DNA of 40,287 bases, taken from positions 25,232 through 65,518 of the forward strand of contig CADEDV010000009.1 of NCBI GenBank assembly GCA_902826165.1, given 5' to 3'. The notes below the pieces were generated by a model. The model was not told the DNA's origin. It did no database searches and worked only from the letters and a program-made list of their open reading frames with translations. Numbering within the stretch: the stretch's first letter is position 1; every line of letters begins with the position of its first letter. Below, piece by piece: positions 32,706 to 40,287 of the stretch. Made by a program: the position numbers and the translations under genes. This DNA comes from an uncultured Bacteroidota bacterium (GTDB lineage: Bacteria > Bacteroidota > Bacteroidia > Chitinophagales > Chitinophagaceae).

Positions 32706-34016
32706 ATGCATTCCTTTGAAGTACGAGGTGGCAAAAAATTACAGGGAGAGATCATCCCGCAGGGCGCAAAAAATGAAGCCCTGCAGATCATCAGTGCGGT
32801 ATTACTGACACCTGAAAAAATTACTGTCACCAATATTCCTGATATTCTTGATGTCAATCTCCTGATAGAACTACTGGGTGATATGGAAGTGAAGATCGAA
32901 CGGCCGCAGCGGGATACCTGTATCTTCCAGGCGGATAATGTAAACATCGATTACCTGCACAGCGAGACCTATAAAAAGAAAAGCGGAAGGTTGCGTGGAT
33001 CTGTGATGCTGGCAGGTCCGATGTTATCCAGATTCCGGAAAGCATTTATCCCTAAACCCGGTGGCGATAAAATCGGCCGGAGAAGATTAGATACCCACAT
33101 CATAGGATTTGAAAAGTTAGGTGCTTCTTTTAATTATCATGCCGAAGATGGTTTCTTTCACCTGGAAGCTCCCAACCTGAAGGGAACAACCCTTTTATTA
33201 GATGAACCATCAGTGACCGGCACGGCTAATATTGTGATGGCCGCAGCCATGGCGAATGGCACCACTACTATTTATAACGCTGCCTGCGAACCCTATATCC
33301 AGCAACTATGCAACATGCTGAACCGGATGGGCGCAAAGATCAGAGGCATCGGAAGTAATATGCTGACCATCCAAGGTGTGAGTTATCTCGGTGGCACTGA
33401 ACACCGCATGCTGCCCGATATGATCGAAGTGGGTTCTTTTATTGGCCTTGCTGCCATGACACAAAGTGATATTACCATCAAGAATGCTGGTATCGAACAC
33501 TTAGGTATCATTCCGGAAAAATTTCAGCAGCTCGGTATCAAAATGAATTTTATTGGTGATGATATTCATATTCCTTCCCAGGAAATATATGAGATACAAA
33601 CATTCCTGGATGGTTCTGTACTAACGATCTATGATCATCCCTGGCCGGGTTTTACACCCGATCTGCTGAGTATTGTTTTAGTAACGGCAATACAAGCCCG
33701 GGGATCTGTACTCATCCATCAGAAAATGTTTGAAAGCCGTTTGTTCTTTGTCGATAAACTTATTGATATGGGGGCAAGAATTGTGCTCTGCGATCCACAC
33801 CGGGCTGTCGTGATCGGTTTAGAAAGAGAACAGGCGCTCCGGGGCATCACCATGAGTTCGCCGGACATCCGTGCAGGTGTGTCATTATTGATCGCCGCAC
33901 TGAGTGCTGAGGGAAAAAGTATCATTCAGAATATTGAACAAATAGACCGTGGCTACCAGGATATTGACGGACGATTAAAAAAATTAGGTGCTGATATAAA
34001 AAGAATAGAAGGATAG
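32706..34016 (+). CDS. murA: UDP-N-acetylglucosamine 1-carboxyvinyltransferase MurA, Asp variant
   Basis: A 436-residue cytosolic enzyme making the first committed peptidoglycan precursor from UDP-GlcNAc and PEP. Conserved parts are QGAKNEALQIISA (Lys/Asn near 22-23), SGRLRGSVMLAGPML, LDEPSVTGTANIVMAAAM and WPGFTPDLLSI. The catalytic loop reads FIPKPGGDKIGRRRLDTH: Asp121 is where most MurA proteins have Cys, the target of fosfomycin. The RRRLDTH variant and Asp are usual in Bacteroidota. It is followed by a HAD hydrolase gene only 3 bp away. Confidence 0.96.
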   Translation: MHSFEVRGGKKLQGEIIPQGAKNEALQIISAVLLTPEKITVTNIPDILDVNLLIELLGDMEVKIERPQRDTCIFQADNVNIDYLHSETYKKKSGRLRGSVMLAGPMLSRFRKAFIPKPGGDKIGRRRLDTHIIGFEKLGASFNYHAEDGFFHLEAPNLKGTTLLLDEPSVTGTANIVMAAAMANGTTTIYNAACEPYIQQLCNMLNRMGAKIRGIGSNMLTIQGVSYLGGTEHRMLPDMIEVGSFIGLAAMTQSDITIKNAGIEHLGIIPEKFQQLGIKMNFIGDDIHIPSQEIYEIQTFLDGSVLTIYDHPWPGFTPDLLSIVLVTAIQARGSVLIHQKMFESRLFFVDKLIDMGARIVLCDPHRAVVIGLEREQALRGITMSSPDIRAGVSLLIAALSAEGKSIIQNIEQIDRGYQDIDGRLKKLGADIKRIEG

Positions 34017-34019
34017 TTT

Positions 34020-34706
34020 ATGGACATTAAAGTAATCGCATTTGATGCGGACGATACCTTATGGGTGAATGAGCCCTATTTCCAGGAAACAGAAAAAAAA
34101 TTCTGCGCTTTGCTGGAAGATTATTTACCCCAGCACACAACCGCCAAAGAATTGTTTAAAACCGAGATCGATAACCTCGCTTTATATGGTTATGGCATCA
34201 AGGGTTTTATGCTAAGTATGGTGGAAACAGCTTTGCGTATTGGCGGCAGGGATATCAACCCGGAAATCATTGAAAAAGCAATCGCTTATGGTAAAGAACT
34301 GCTGGAAAAGCCAATTGAATTACTTGATGGGGTGGAAGACACTTTAAAAGCACTAAAAGATAAATACCGGTTAGTAGTAGCAACGAAAGGTGACCTGCTG
34401 GACCAGGAACGAAAATTAAAAAAGTCTGGTCTCGAACATTATTTTCATCACATCGAGATCATGAGTGAAAAACACGAGAAAGATTACCAGAAACTGATCA
34501 AACATCTTGACATAGATGCCGGCCAGTTCATCATGATCGGCAATTCTCTCAAATCTGATATTCTGCCCGTGCTGGCTATTGGTGGTTATGCCTGTCATAT
34601 TCCGTATCATACCACCTGGGCACATGAGCATATAGAGCACACGATCGAACATCCCCGTTTTTCCAAATTGGAAAAAATAGCAGACATTCTTTTGCATTTA
34701 AAATAA
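34020..34706 (+). CDS. HAD-family hydrolase
   Basis: A 228-residue HAD phosphatase, starting 3 bp after murA. Motif I is IAFDADDTLWVNE (Asp9, Asp11), motif II is VVATKGD, and motif III probably includes Lys in HEKDYQKLIKHL. Motif IV reads MIGNSLKSDI, with Asn at the first position where many HADs have Asp, while the final Asp is kept. A long helical cap lies between motifs I and II. The substrate is unknown; the coupling to murA suggests a cell-wall or nucleotide-sugar link but is only positional. Confidence 0.85.
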   Translation: MDIKVIAFDADDTLWVNEPYFQETEKKFCALLEDYLPQHTTAKELFKTEIDNLALYGYGIKGFMLSMVETALRIGGRDINPEIIEKAIAYGKELLEKPIELLDGVEDTLKALKDKYRLVVATKGDLLDQERKLKKSGLEHYFHHIEIMSEKHEKDYQKLIKHLDIDAGQFIMIGNSLKSDILPVLAIGGYACHIPYHTTWAHEHIEHTIEHPRFSKLEKIADILLHLK

Positions 34707-34757
34707 TACGCTGTAGTACAATTATTAAACGTTAGTATTTTCTCCTTTTCTTTGCAC

Positions 34758-35336
34758 ATGGCATCCCGCAAAAAAAAGGTCATCATTATTGCTGCTCCGT
34801 CCGGGGCAGGTAAAACATCCATCACCCGGCACCTGTTGAGTAGTTTATCCAACGAACTGGCTTTTTCTATTTCTGCCGCCACTCGCCAGCCAAGGAATAA
34901 TGAAAAAAATGCTGTTGATTATTATTTCATTTCCGTCGGCGAATTCAAACAGCGGATAGAAGACAATGAATTTGTGGAATGGGAAATGGTTTATGAAGGA
35001 AAGTATTATGGCACACTAAAAGCCGAATTGGAAAGGATCTGGAAAGAGGGGAAATCACCATTGCTGGATGTGGATGTGCAGGGCGGCATTCATGTACAGC
35101 AGCAATTCCCCGGCACTTCACTTTCGCTTTTTATCGAACCCCCTTCTATTGAAGAACTGAAGAGAAGGCTGGAAAAAAGAGGAACCGAAACACCTGAATC
35201 ATTACAGGCAAGGATCAATAAAGCCTCCTACGAACTTTCGTTCAAACATAATTTCGACAAGATCATCCTGAACGACAAACTGGAAACCGCCTGTTTAGCC
35301 GCCGAAAAAGCGGTCAGGGACTTCCTGAAGAGCTGA
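34758..35336 (+). CDS. gmk: Guanylate kinase
   Basis: From ATG 34758 (a TTG 6 bp upstream is inside a promoter-like box), 192 residues. Walker A is IIAAPSGAGKTS, then the GMP-binding AISAATRQPRNNEKNAVDYYF and EFVEWEMVYEGKYYGT, then LDVDVQGGIHVQQ. It converts GMP to GDP. A TTTCTTTG box ends 3 bp before the ATG, suggesting a leaderless or near-leaderless transcript. Confidence 0.95.
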   Translation: MASRKKKVIIIAAPSGAGKTSITRHLLSSLSNELAFSISAATRQPRNNEKNAVDYYFISVGEFKQRIEDNEFVEWEMVYEGKYYGTLKAELERIWKEGKSPLLDVDVQGGIHVQQQFPGTSLSLFIEPPSIEELKRRLEKRGTETPESLQARINKASYELSFKHNFDKIILNDKLETACLAAEKAVRDFLKS

Positions 35337-35404
35337 TTTACCTATATGCCCAGCCTTAACAGCACTATACCGGTCAATACCTTTTCCTTTTCTATCTTTA
35401 CCCC

Positions 35405-36655
35405 ATGATAGATTGGAAGACGATACTCTTCTTTGCGCTGACCCTGTTGCTCATGGGCTTTTTTGCCGGTATTGAAATGGCTTTTTACAGTGCCAACCGG
35501 CTGACCATTGAATTAAAGAAAAAACAAGGCGGCACCACCGGGCAGTTACTGGGAAAATTCGTGGATTCACCAGCTAATTTTCTCGGCACCACATTGATTG
35601 GCTTCAATATCTTCCTGGTTTTTTTAGGTCTGCAGATCAGTACCGTGATGAAGCCCATCTGGAATTACCTGCATGTGGGCTCTGATCTTGTTCATATCAT
35701 CGTTGAGATCGCTATTGCCACTTTTGCAGTGCTCGTTTTTGCAGAGTTCATTCCCCGTGCCATTTTCAGGGCCCGTAGCAATACATTACTGAGCCGGATG
35801 GCTTACGTAACAGATTTTTTTTACCAGATGTTTTACCCGGTAGCGGAAGGATTGATCAACCTGGCTGAATGGTTACTGCGGTATGTGCTGAATGTAAGAG
35901 TGGATAAAGACAAAGAACCCTTCAAACGCAGCGACCTGAAAAATCTTTTCCAGCATTCCATTGATGAGGAAAAGCAGGAACGCAATACCCAGCTTATGGA
36001 AAATGCACAGGAATTGCCGAGGATAAAAATCCGCCAGTGCCTGGTACCCCGCAAAGAGATCATCGGGATCAGCAGCCTGTCAACCATGGAAGCTGTAAAG
36101 AATAAATTCATCGAAACAAAACTGAGTAAACTGGTGGTGTATGAAAACAATATTGACCATATCATTGGTTATATTCACCAGTTAGATCTTTTTAAACATC
36201 CAACTGAGATAAAATCAGTACTTCACCCGATACCTGCTGTGCCTGAAAGTATGAGTGCCACCGATCTCATTGGTAAATTCAGCCGGGAACGAAAAAGCAT
36301 TGCCTGGGTGGTGGATGAATTTGGAGGTACGGCCGGCATCATCACTATGGAAGATGTGCTGGAGGAATTGTTTGGTGAGATCGAAGACGAATATGATACG
36401 GAAGAGTTTGTGGAAAAACAGATCGCCGAAAATGAGTTTATTTTCTCAGGCCGCCTGGAGCTGGACTACCTGGAGGGGAAATACGGCTTTGAGTTCCCGG
36501 GTGATGATTCGGAAACGCTTTCGGGGTTCATTATTAATTACCACGAAACCATACCGCGGCAGAAAGAAAGGATCATTATTGATGATTACGAATTTGATGT
36601 GATCAGCGTTAGTGATACCCGGATCGAAATGGTAAAAATGAAAAAACTGAAATAA
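35405..36655 (+). CDS. CNNM/CBS/CorC-domain membrane protein (hemolysin-C family)
   Basis: A 416-residue inner-membrane protein: an N-terminal CNNM domain with three or four helices (about 1-150; FFAGIEMAFYSANRL, GTTLIGFNIFLVF), a CBS pair (about 205-325; IRQCLVPRKEIIGIS, then SIAWVVDEFGGTAGIITMED), and a C-terminal CorC_HlyC domain (about 340-416). The family is linked to Mg2+/Co2+ efflux; the hemolysin label is historical. GldE of gliding bacteria has the same layout, but nothing here separates it clearly from ordinary members. Confidence 0.9.
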   Translation: MIDWKTILFFALTLLLMGFFAGIEMAFYSANRLTIELKKKQGGTTGQLLGKFVDSPANFLGTTLIGFNIFLVFLGLQISTVMKPIWNYLHVGSDLVHIIVEIAIATFAVLVFAEFIPRAIFRARSNTLLSRMAYVTDFFYQMFYPVAEGLINLAEWLLRYVLNVRVDKDKEPFKRSDLKNLFQHSIDEEKQERNTQLMENAQELPRIKIRQCLVPRKEIIGISSLSTMEAVKNKFIETKLSKLVVYENNIDHIIGYIHQLDLFKHPTEIKSVLHPIPAVPESMSATDLIGKFSRERKSIAWVVDEFGGTAGIITMEDVLEELFGEIEDEYDTEEFVEKQIAENEFIFSGRLELDYLEGKYGFEFPGDDSETLSGFIINYHETIPRQKERIIIDDYEFDVISVSDTRIEMVKMKKLK

Positions 36656-36695
36656 CCGGCCGGGAACTTACTATTCACTATTCACAGCAGCCGCT

Positions 36696-36703
36696 TATCT
36701 TTG
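36696..36703 (+). promoter_or_regulatory. -7 promoter element for tatC
   Basis: TATCTTTG, an exact TAnnTTTG match 20 bp before the tatC ATG, in a 68-bp gap. Confidence 0.5.
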
Positions 36704-36723
36704 CGGCACTCTATTTACACAGC

Positions 36724-37578
36724 ATGGCTTTAATGGATTTTTTTAAGAAAAGGGAAAAGGAACAGGCGGGCGAAATGACATTCATTGACCACCTGGAACA
36801 GTTGCGCTGGCACCTCATCCGTTCCGTCATTGCGGTGGTCGTTGGAGCTGTGGTTGTGCTGATCTATGCTAACCAGATTGTGGAAGATGTGCTGATGGCT
36901 CCTACCCGGGCTGATTTTATTTCTTCCAAATGGCTTTGCAGCCTTGGTCATAAAATTAATATTGGAGATACACTTTGCTTTCCCCCTGTAAATGCATCGT
37001 TCCTGGAAAATACAATGACAGGACAGTTCATTTCGTATTTCACATTGGGCTTTATTGGTGGTTTCATTATTGCCTTCCCCTATATTTTCTGGGAGTTCTG
37101 GAAATTTGTAAAGCCGGCTTTATCGCCGAAAGAACTTAAAAAAACAAGAGGTATTATTATTTGGGTGTCTTTACTATTTTTTACCGGTGTTGCTTTTGGT
37201 TATTTCATCCTCACCCCTTTCATGGTCAATTTCTATTTCAATTTCAAACTGAGTTCCCAGATCGTCATCATGCCTTCTTTCTCGGATTATTTGGAGAATC
37301 TTATCTATACCACGGTAGGTATTGGCGTATTATTCCAAATGCCTTTACTGGTGATGGTACTGGCAAGGATCGGCATATTAACAGCCAAATTCCTCCGCAA
37401 ATACCGCCGTCATGCTTTTGTGATCATTGTGATCGCAGCCGCCATCATCACACCATCCACTGATCCATTCAGCCTTACCATTGTAACCATCCCTTTATAC
37501 CTTCTTTTTGAAGCCAGCATCATTGTGGCCTCCCGCATCAATAAAAGCCAGGAAAAAGAAAAAGCAGAGTGGAGTTAA
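36724..37578 (+). CDS. tatC: Sec-independent protein translocase TatC
   Basis: A 284-residue inner-membrane protein with six helices, the core receptor of twin-arginine export of folded proteins. The cytosolic start EMTFIDHLEQLRWHLIRS is diagnostic; FIGGFIIAFPYIFWEFWKFV and ITPSTDPFSLTIVTIPLYL also match. A larger periplasmic insertion with Cys residues (KWLCSLGHKINIGDTLCF, residues ~70-87) lies between helices 1 and 2, which is usual for Bacteroidota. No tatA is nearby. Confidence 0.95.
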   Translation: MALMDFFKKREKEQAGEMTFIDHLEQLRWHLIRSVIAVVVGAVVVLIYANQIVEDVLMAPTRADFISSKWLCSLGHKINIGDTLCFPPVNASFLENTMTGQFISYFTLGFIGGFIIAFPYIFWEFWKFVKPALSPKELKKTRGIIIWVSLLFFTGVAFGYFILTPFMVNFYFNFKLSSQIVIMPSFSDYLENLIYTTVGIGVLFQMPLLVMVLARIGILTAKFLRKYRRHAFVIIVIAAAIITPSTDPFSLTIVTIPLYLLFEASIIVASRINKSQEKEKAEWS

Positions 37579-37611
37579 TCCCACTGCCCCTTTAATTTGA
37601 AATAATCCATT

Positions 37612-37619
37612 TAGATTTG
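37612..37619 (+). promoter_or_regulatory. -7 promoter element for rpiB
   Basis: TAGATTTG, an exact TAnnTTTG match 43 bp before the rpiB ATG. No matching -33 TTG at 20 bp. Confidence 0.35.
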
Positions 37620-37662
37620 CAGCAGGTTATTTGCCGTATTTCTAATTTCTAATTTCATTTTT

Positions 37663-38118
37663 ATGCATTCTCCCTTTGACCTTCACAAACCCATTGCTAT
37701 CGGAAGTGATCATGCCGGTTATGAATACAAAGAAGACCTGATCTCTTTTTTGGAAGGAAAAGGCCTGGCTTTTAAAGATTTTGGTACACATAGTAAAGAC
37801 TCTGTTGATTACCCCGATTTTGCCCACCCGGTTGCCAGTGCTGTTGAAAGCGGGGAATATGCCTTTGGTATCTTACTCTGCGGCACAGCCAATGGCGTAG
37901 CTATCACAGCTAATAAACACCAGGGAATCAGGGCTGCTCTTTGCTGGGGTGAAGAAATTGCCAAAGTAGTACGGCAACATAATGATGCTAATATCATCTG
38001 CATACCTGCCCGTTTTGTAAGAGAAGGAGATGCCGAAAAGATGGTGGCCCTGTTCATGACCACAGAATTCGAAGGTGGCCGTCATGCCACCAGGGTCAAT
38101 AAGATTGCCTGTGCCTGA
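37663..38118 (+). CDS. rpiB: Ribose 5-phosphate isomerase B
   Basis: A 151-residue cytosolic enzyme of the pentose phosphate pathway, interconverting ribose 5-phosphate and ribulose 5-phosphate. RpiB motifs are AIGSDHAGYEYKE (Asp16, His17), GILLCGTANGVAITANK with catalytic Cys73, and HNDANIICIPARF with His106. The start is ATG 37663. A short GTGC..GCAC stem with a T-run overlaps its stop codon and might be a weak terminator. Confidence 0.95.
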   Translation: MHSPFDLHKPIAIGSDHAGYEYKEDLISFLEGKGLAFKDFGTHSKDSVDYPDFAHPVASAVESGEYAFGILLCGTANGVAITANKHQGIRAALCWGEEIAKVVRQHNDANIICIPARFVREGDAEKMVALFMTTEFEGGRHATRVNKIACA

Positions 38119-38197
38119 TCAGCACCAATCATCCTTTTTTTATTGCCCGTTTGGATAAAGCATTTATTTTTATTCTTTACCAACATCAATCAATCAC

Positions 38198-39739
38198 ATG
38201 ATAAGAAATTTGTTTGCCCTGTTGCTGCTATGCATCCCTGTGCTGGTCATAGCCCAGAAAAAAGATAAGACTGCTGAAAAAATGGCAAAGACCATTACAG
38301 TTGAAGACATGAAGAAGCATCTTTACGTTATTGCCAGTAAAGAAATGGAAGGAAGGGAAACACCTTCAGCCGGCCTGGACAAGGCAGCGGCTTATATTGA
38401 AAGTCAGTTCAGGGCAATGGGCCTGTTACCCGGCAATAAAGACAGCTACCGGCAGCAATACCCATTATTCAGGGACTCTATGACAGGAGCTTCACTAAAA
38501 ATAAACGGCACTGCACTGGAACTGAACAAAGATTACCAGCCGCAGACCAATAACTATGCAGCAGCTATGCGTTTTTCAGAAGTAGTGTTTGCAGGTTACG
38601 GTATCAGTGATGGAGATAAACGTGATGATTATAAAGACCTGAAAGTAGCAGGCAAACTGGTGTTGATCATTGATGGCACACCTGCTGATTATAAACCCTC
38701 TCAACAGGGCTTTGCCTCACCAGCCAGCAGTTTTGGTAAAATGAGTGCCGCCATGAGCAAAGGAGCTGCGGGTTTACTGATCATGTACAATAATTTCCCC
38801 CGGAGAATGCTGAATACAAACAGCAACTGGAACATGAATGGCTATAAGGCTTCCCAAACTCCTTTTACGTTTACGATCTCTGCAGATGCAGCGGCAAAGA
38901 TCATGGGAGAAGATGGAAAAAATCTGCTGGATAAAATGAAAACTGGCTCACTAGCCACAAAAACATATGCAGCAGAAGTAGATATGGAATATGCTAAAAT
39001 TTCTAAAACTGCCTATGCCTCCAATGTGATAGGCATCGTGGAAGGTTCCGACCTGAAAGATGAATATGTTTTTATCACCGGCCATTACGATCATCTTGGC
39101 AAAAGGGATACTGTTATTTATTATGGTGCAGATGATGATGGTTCCGGTACCACGGGTGTGCTGGAAATGGCAGAAGCATTTGCCAAAGCCAAACAGGCAG
39201 GTAAAGGCCCCCGCCGCACTATGGTTTTTATGGCAGTGAGTGGTGAGGAAAAAGGATTGTTGGGTTCCGGTTATTATGGCAATCATCCTATATTCCCGTT
39301 GGAAAAAACAACTGTTGACCTGAATATTGATATGATCGGCAGATCAGATTCCAGCCGTCACCAGGGAGACTCAGCCAATTATGTGTACGTAGTGGGTGAT
39401 GACAAGATCAGCAGCGACCTGAAAGTGATCAGTGAAGGAGTGAACAAACTTTATACAAAAATGGAACTGGATTATAAATTCAATGATCCAAAAGACCCTA
39501 ACCGCATCTATTTCAGAAGTGATCATTATAATTTTGCCCAGAAAGGAGTGCCCATCATTTTCTATTATGATGGCATGCTGAAAGCTGATTATCATAAACC
39601 CACCGATACCCCCGACAAAATCAATTATAACCTGATGGTGAAAAGAACCCAGCTCATTTTCTATACGGCCTGGGAAATGGCCAACCGGAATGATATACTG
39701 AAAAGAGATATTCCGCTTGAAAAGCCCAGGGGCTTCTGA
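38198..39739 (+). CDS. Exported M28-family zinc aminopeptidase with PA-like insert
   Basis: A 513-residue secreted or lipid-free periplasmic peptidase with a signal peptide (1-20, LLCIPVLVIAQ). A PA-like domain (about 125-270) precedes and partly interrupts the catalytic domain. All zinc ligands are present: His296 (ITGHYDHLGK), Asp312 (GADDDGSG), Glu350-Glu351 (SGEEKGLLGS), Asp378 (LNIDMIGRS) and His443 (FRSDHYNFAQ). It likely removes N-terminal residues from peptides. There is no T9SS tail. A strong terminator follows. Confidence 0.92.
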   Translation: MIRNLFALLLLCIPVLVIAQKKDKTAEKMAKTITVEDMKKHLYVIASKEMEGRETPSAGLDKAAAYIESQFRAMGLLPGNKDSYRQQYPLFRDSMTGASLKINGTALELNKDYQPQTNNYAAAMRFSEVVFAGYGISDGDKRDDYKDLKVAGKLVLIIDGTPADYKPSQQGFASPASSFGKMSAAMSKGAAGLLIMYNNFPRRMLNTNSNWNMNGYKASQTPFTFTISADAAAKIMGEDGKNLLDKMKTGSLATKTYAAEVDMEYAKISKTAYASNVIGIVEGSDLKDEYVFITGHYDHLGKRDTVIYYGADDDGSGTTGVLEMAEAFAKAKQAGKGPRRTMVFMAVSGEEKGLLGSGYYGNHPIFPLEKTTVDLNIDMIGRSDSSRHQGDSANYVYVVGDDKISSDLKVISEGVNKLYTKMELDYKFNDPKDPNRIYFRSDHYNFAQKGVPIIFYYDGMLKADYHKPTDTPDKINYNLMVKRTQLIFYTAWEMANRNDILKRDIPLEKPRGF

Positions 39740-39793
39740 TACCGATCGCCCCTGAAAGGGAGCAGCCAGAAGACCTAAAAATGAATGATTATT

Positions 39794-39820
39794 AAGCGTT
39801 CCTAACCGGAACGCTTTTTT
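39794..39820 (+). terminator. Rho-independent terminator of the M28 peptidase gene
   Basis: A perfect 9-bp stem AAGCGTTCC / GGAACGCTT with a 5-base loop and a T-run, 54 bp after the stop codon. Confidence 0.88.
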
Positions 39821-39850
39821 ATTTATTTTCATCTCTGTAAAACAATCTTT

Positions 39851-40285
39851 ATGAACGAGCCTCAACAGGAAGAAAATATTGTATCTGGTATTTATGACGG
39901 ATACAGTGATACCCAGAAAGAGATCATGGAACTTGAAAAGAAAAAAACAAGGAATAAGCTGTTTACATTAGCAGTGCTCATCTTTGCCAGCGATTTCTTA
40001 GCCCTCCTGGTGCTGGATGCAGTCAACCCGCAAACACTTTTGATCATTGCGGTGATCCCTCTCATTTTTGCTGGTCTTGCTTTTCTTGCTTTAAAAGAAC
40101 CTATGCTGGCAATGATCATCGGCGCCCTGATACTTGTTAGTGCCTGGACGTATGCGATCGTCGTTACAGGCGGGCAGGCTGCTATAAGTGGCTGGCTTAT
40201 TAAAGCGATTGCGGTGTACCTGCTTTTTGCCGGGTTTCAGAATGCCCGGGAAGCTCAACGAATAAAAAAGGAATTAAATCTTTGA
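39851..40285 (+). CDS. Uncharacterised four-helix membrane protein
   Basis: I do not recognise this 144-residue protein. It has a charged cytosolic start (about 1-35, EEN and KEIMELEKKKTRNK), four membrane helices (about 37-57, 61-80, 85-107, 114-132), and a basic tail ending QRIKKELNL. The whole gene is inside the window; its stop codon lies 2 bp from the end. No catalytic or binding motif is visible. Confidence 0.72.
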   Translation: MNEPQQEENIVSGIYDGYSDTQKEIMELEKKKTRNKLFTLAVLIFASDFLALLVLDAVNPQTLLIIAVIPLIFAGLAFLALKEPMLAMIIGALILVSAWTYAIVVTGGQAAISGWLIKAIAVYLLFAGFQNAREAQRIKKELNL

Positions 40286-40287
40286 AA

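Noticed and set aside
35405-36655. Assignment as GldE gliding protein
   Set aside because: The layout is shared by all CNNM/CBS/CorC proteins, and no gldD or ssb neighbour supports it.

Overview
The window is chromosomal DNA from a member of Bacteroidota, most likely the Chitinophagaceae or a close relative. Supporting signs are a gldC gliding gene, a secreted protein with a type IX (T9SS) sorting tail, a PorG-like (DUF6089) barrel protein beside uppS/bamA/ompH, a DUF4290 protein, a MurA with Asp in place of the catalytic Cys, and many TAnnTTTG (-7 type) promoter elements in place of E. coli-like -10/-35 boxes. I find no transposase, integrase, phage module, CRISPR array, tRNA or rRNA. Almost all of the sequence is closely packed housekeeping and envelope genes.

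Layout. 1-6072 (+): the 3' end of a YadA-repeat/S74-chaperone surface protein, a very large propeller-type LytS-like sensor kinase with its LytTR response regulator, and a YjjG-type HAD nucleotidase. 6174-8719 (-): CPBP protease, cdsA and psd (phospholipid synthesis). 8840-9880 (+): dusB. 9877-12794 (-): two small membrane proteins, and an aldehyde dehydrogenase followed by a membrane-anchored glutathione peroxidase. 12837-15484 (+): tadA, superoxide dismutase, an Ada-like regulator/DNA methyltransferase, and a DUF1203 protein. 15466-16303 (-): rpmH-rnpA-yidD, with rpmH only 51 codons long. 16568-27358 (-): an envelope biogenesis block reading, in transcription order, hydrolase, CBS protein, short Omp85 protein, nadK, porG-like, uppS, bamA, ompH, ompH, murI. 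27591-30181 (-): cvpA, yqeY, gldC and a glycosyltransferase. 30463-40285 (+): T9SS cargo, DUF4290 protein, murA, HAD hydrolase, gmk, CNNM/CorC protein, tatC, rpiB, M28 peptidase, and a small membrane protein.

Functional picture. The dominant theme is cell-envelope construction: peptidoglycan (murA, murI, uppS), phospholipid (cdsA, psd), outer-membrane protein assembly (bamA, two Skp/OmpH chaperones, a second Omp85 protein), and export (tatC, yidD, PorG-like, T9SS cargo). A second theme is oxidative and alkylation damage (sod, glutathione peroxidase with aldehyde dehydrogenase, Ada-like protein).

I do not see a convincing undescribed multi-gene system. The best leads are the twelve exact TAnnTTTG elements, some so close to the start codon that the mRNA may be leaderless (murI, ada); a terminator-like hairpin wedged just before the TTG start of rnpA; the single-POTRA Omp85 gene beside nadK; the RGG-like tail on the DUF4290 protein; and an uncharacterised pair of small membrane proteins facing dusB. 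All functional calls come from reading motifs by eye; no database search was run.
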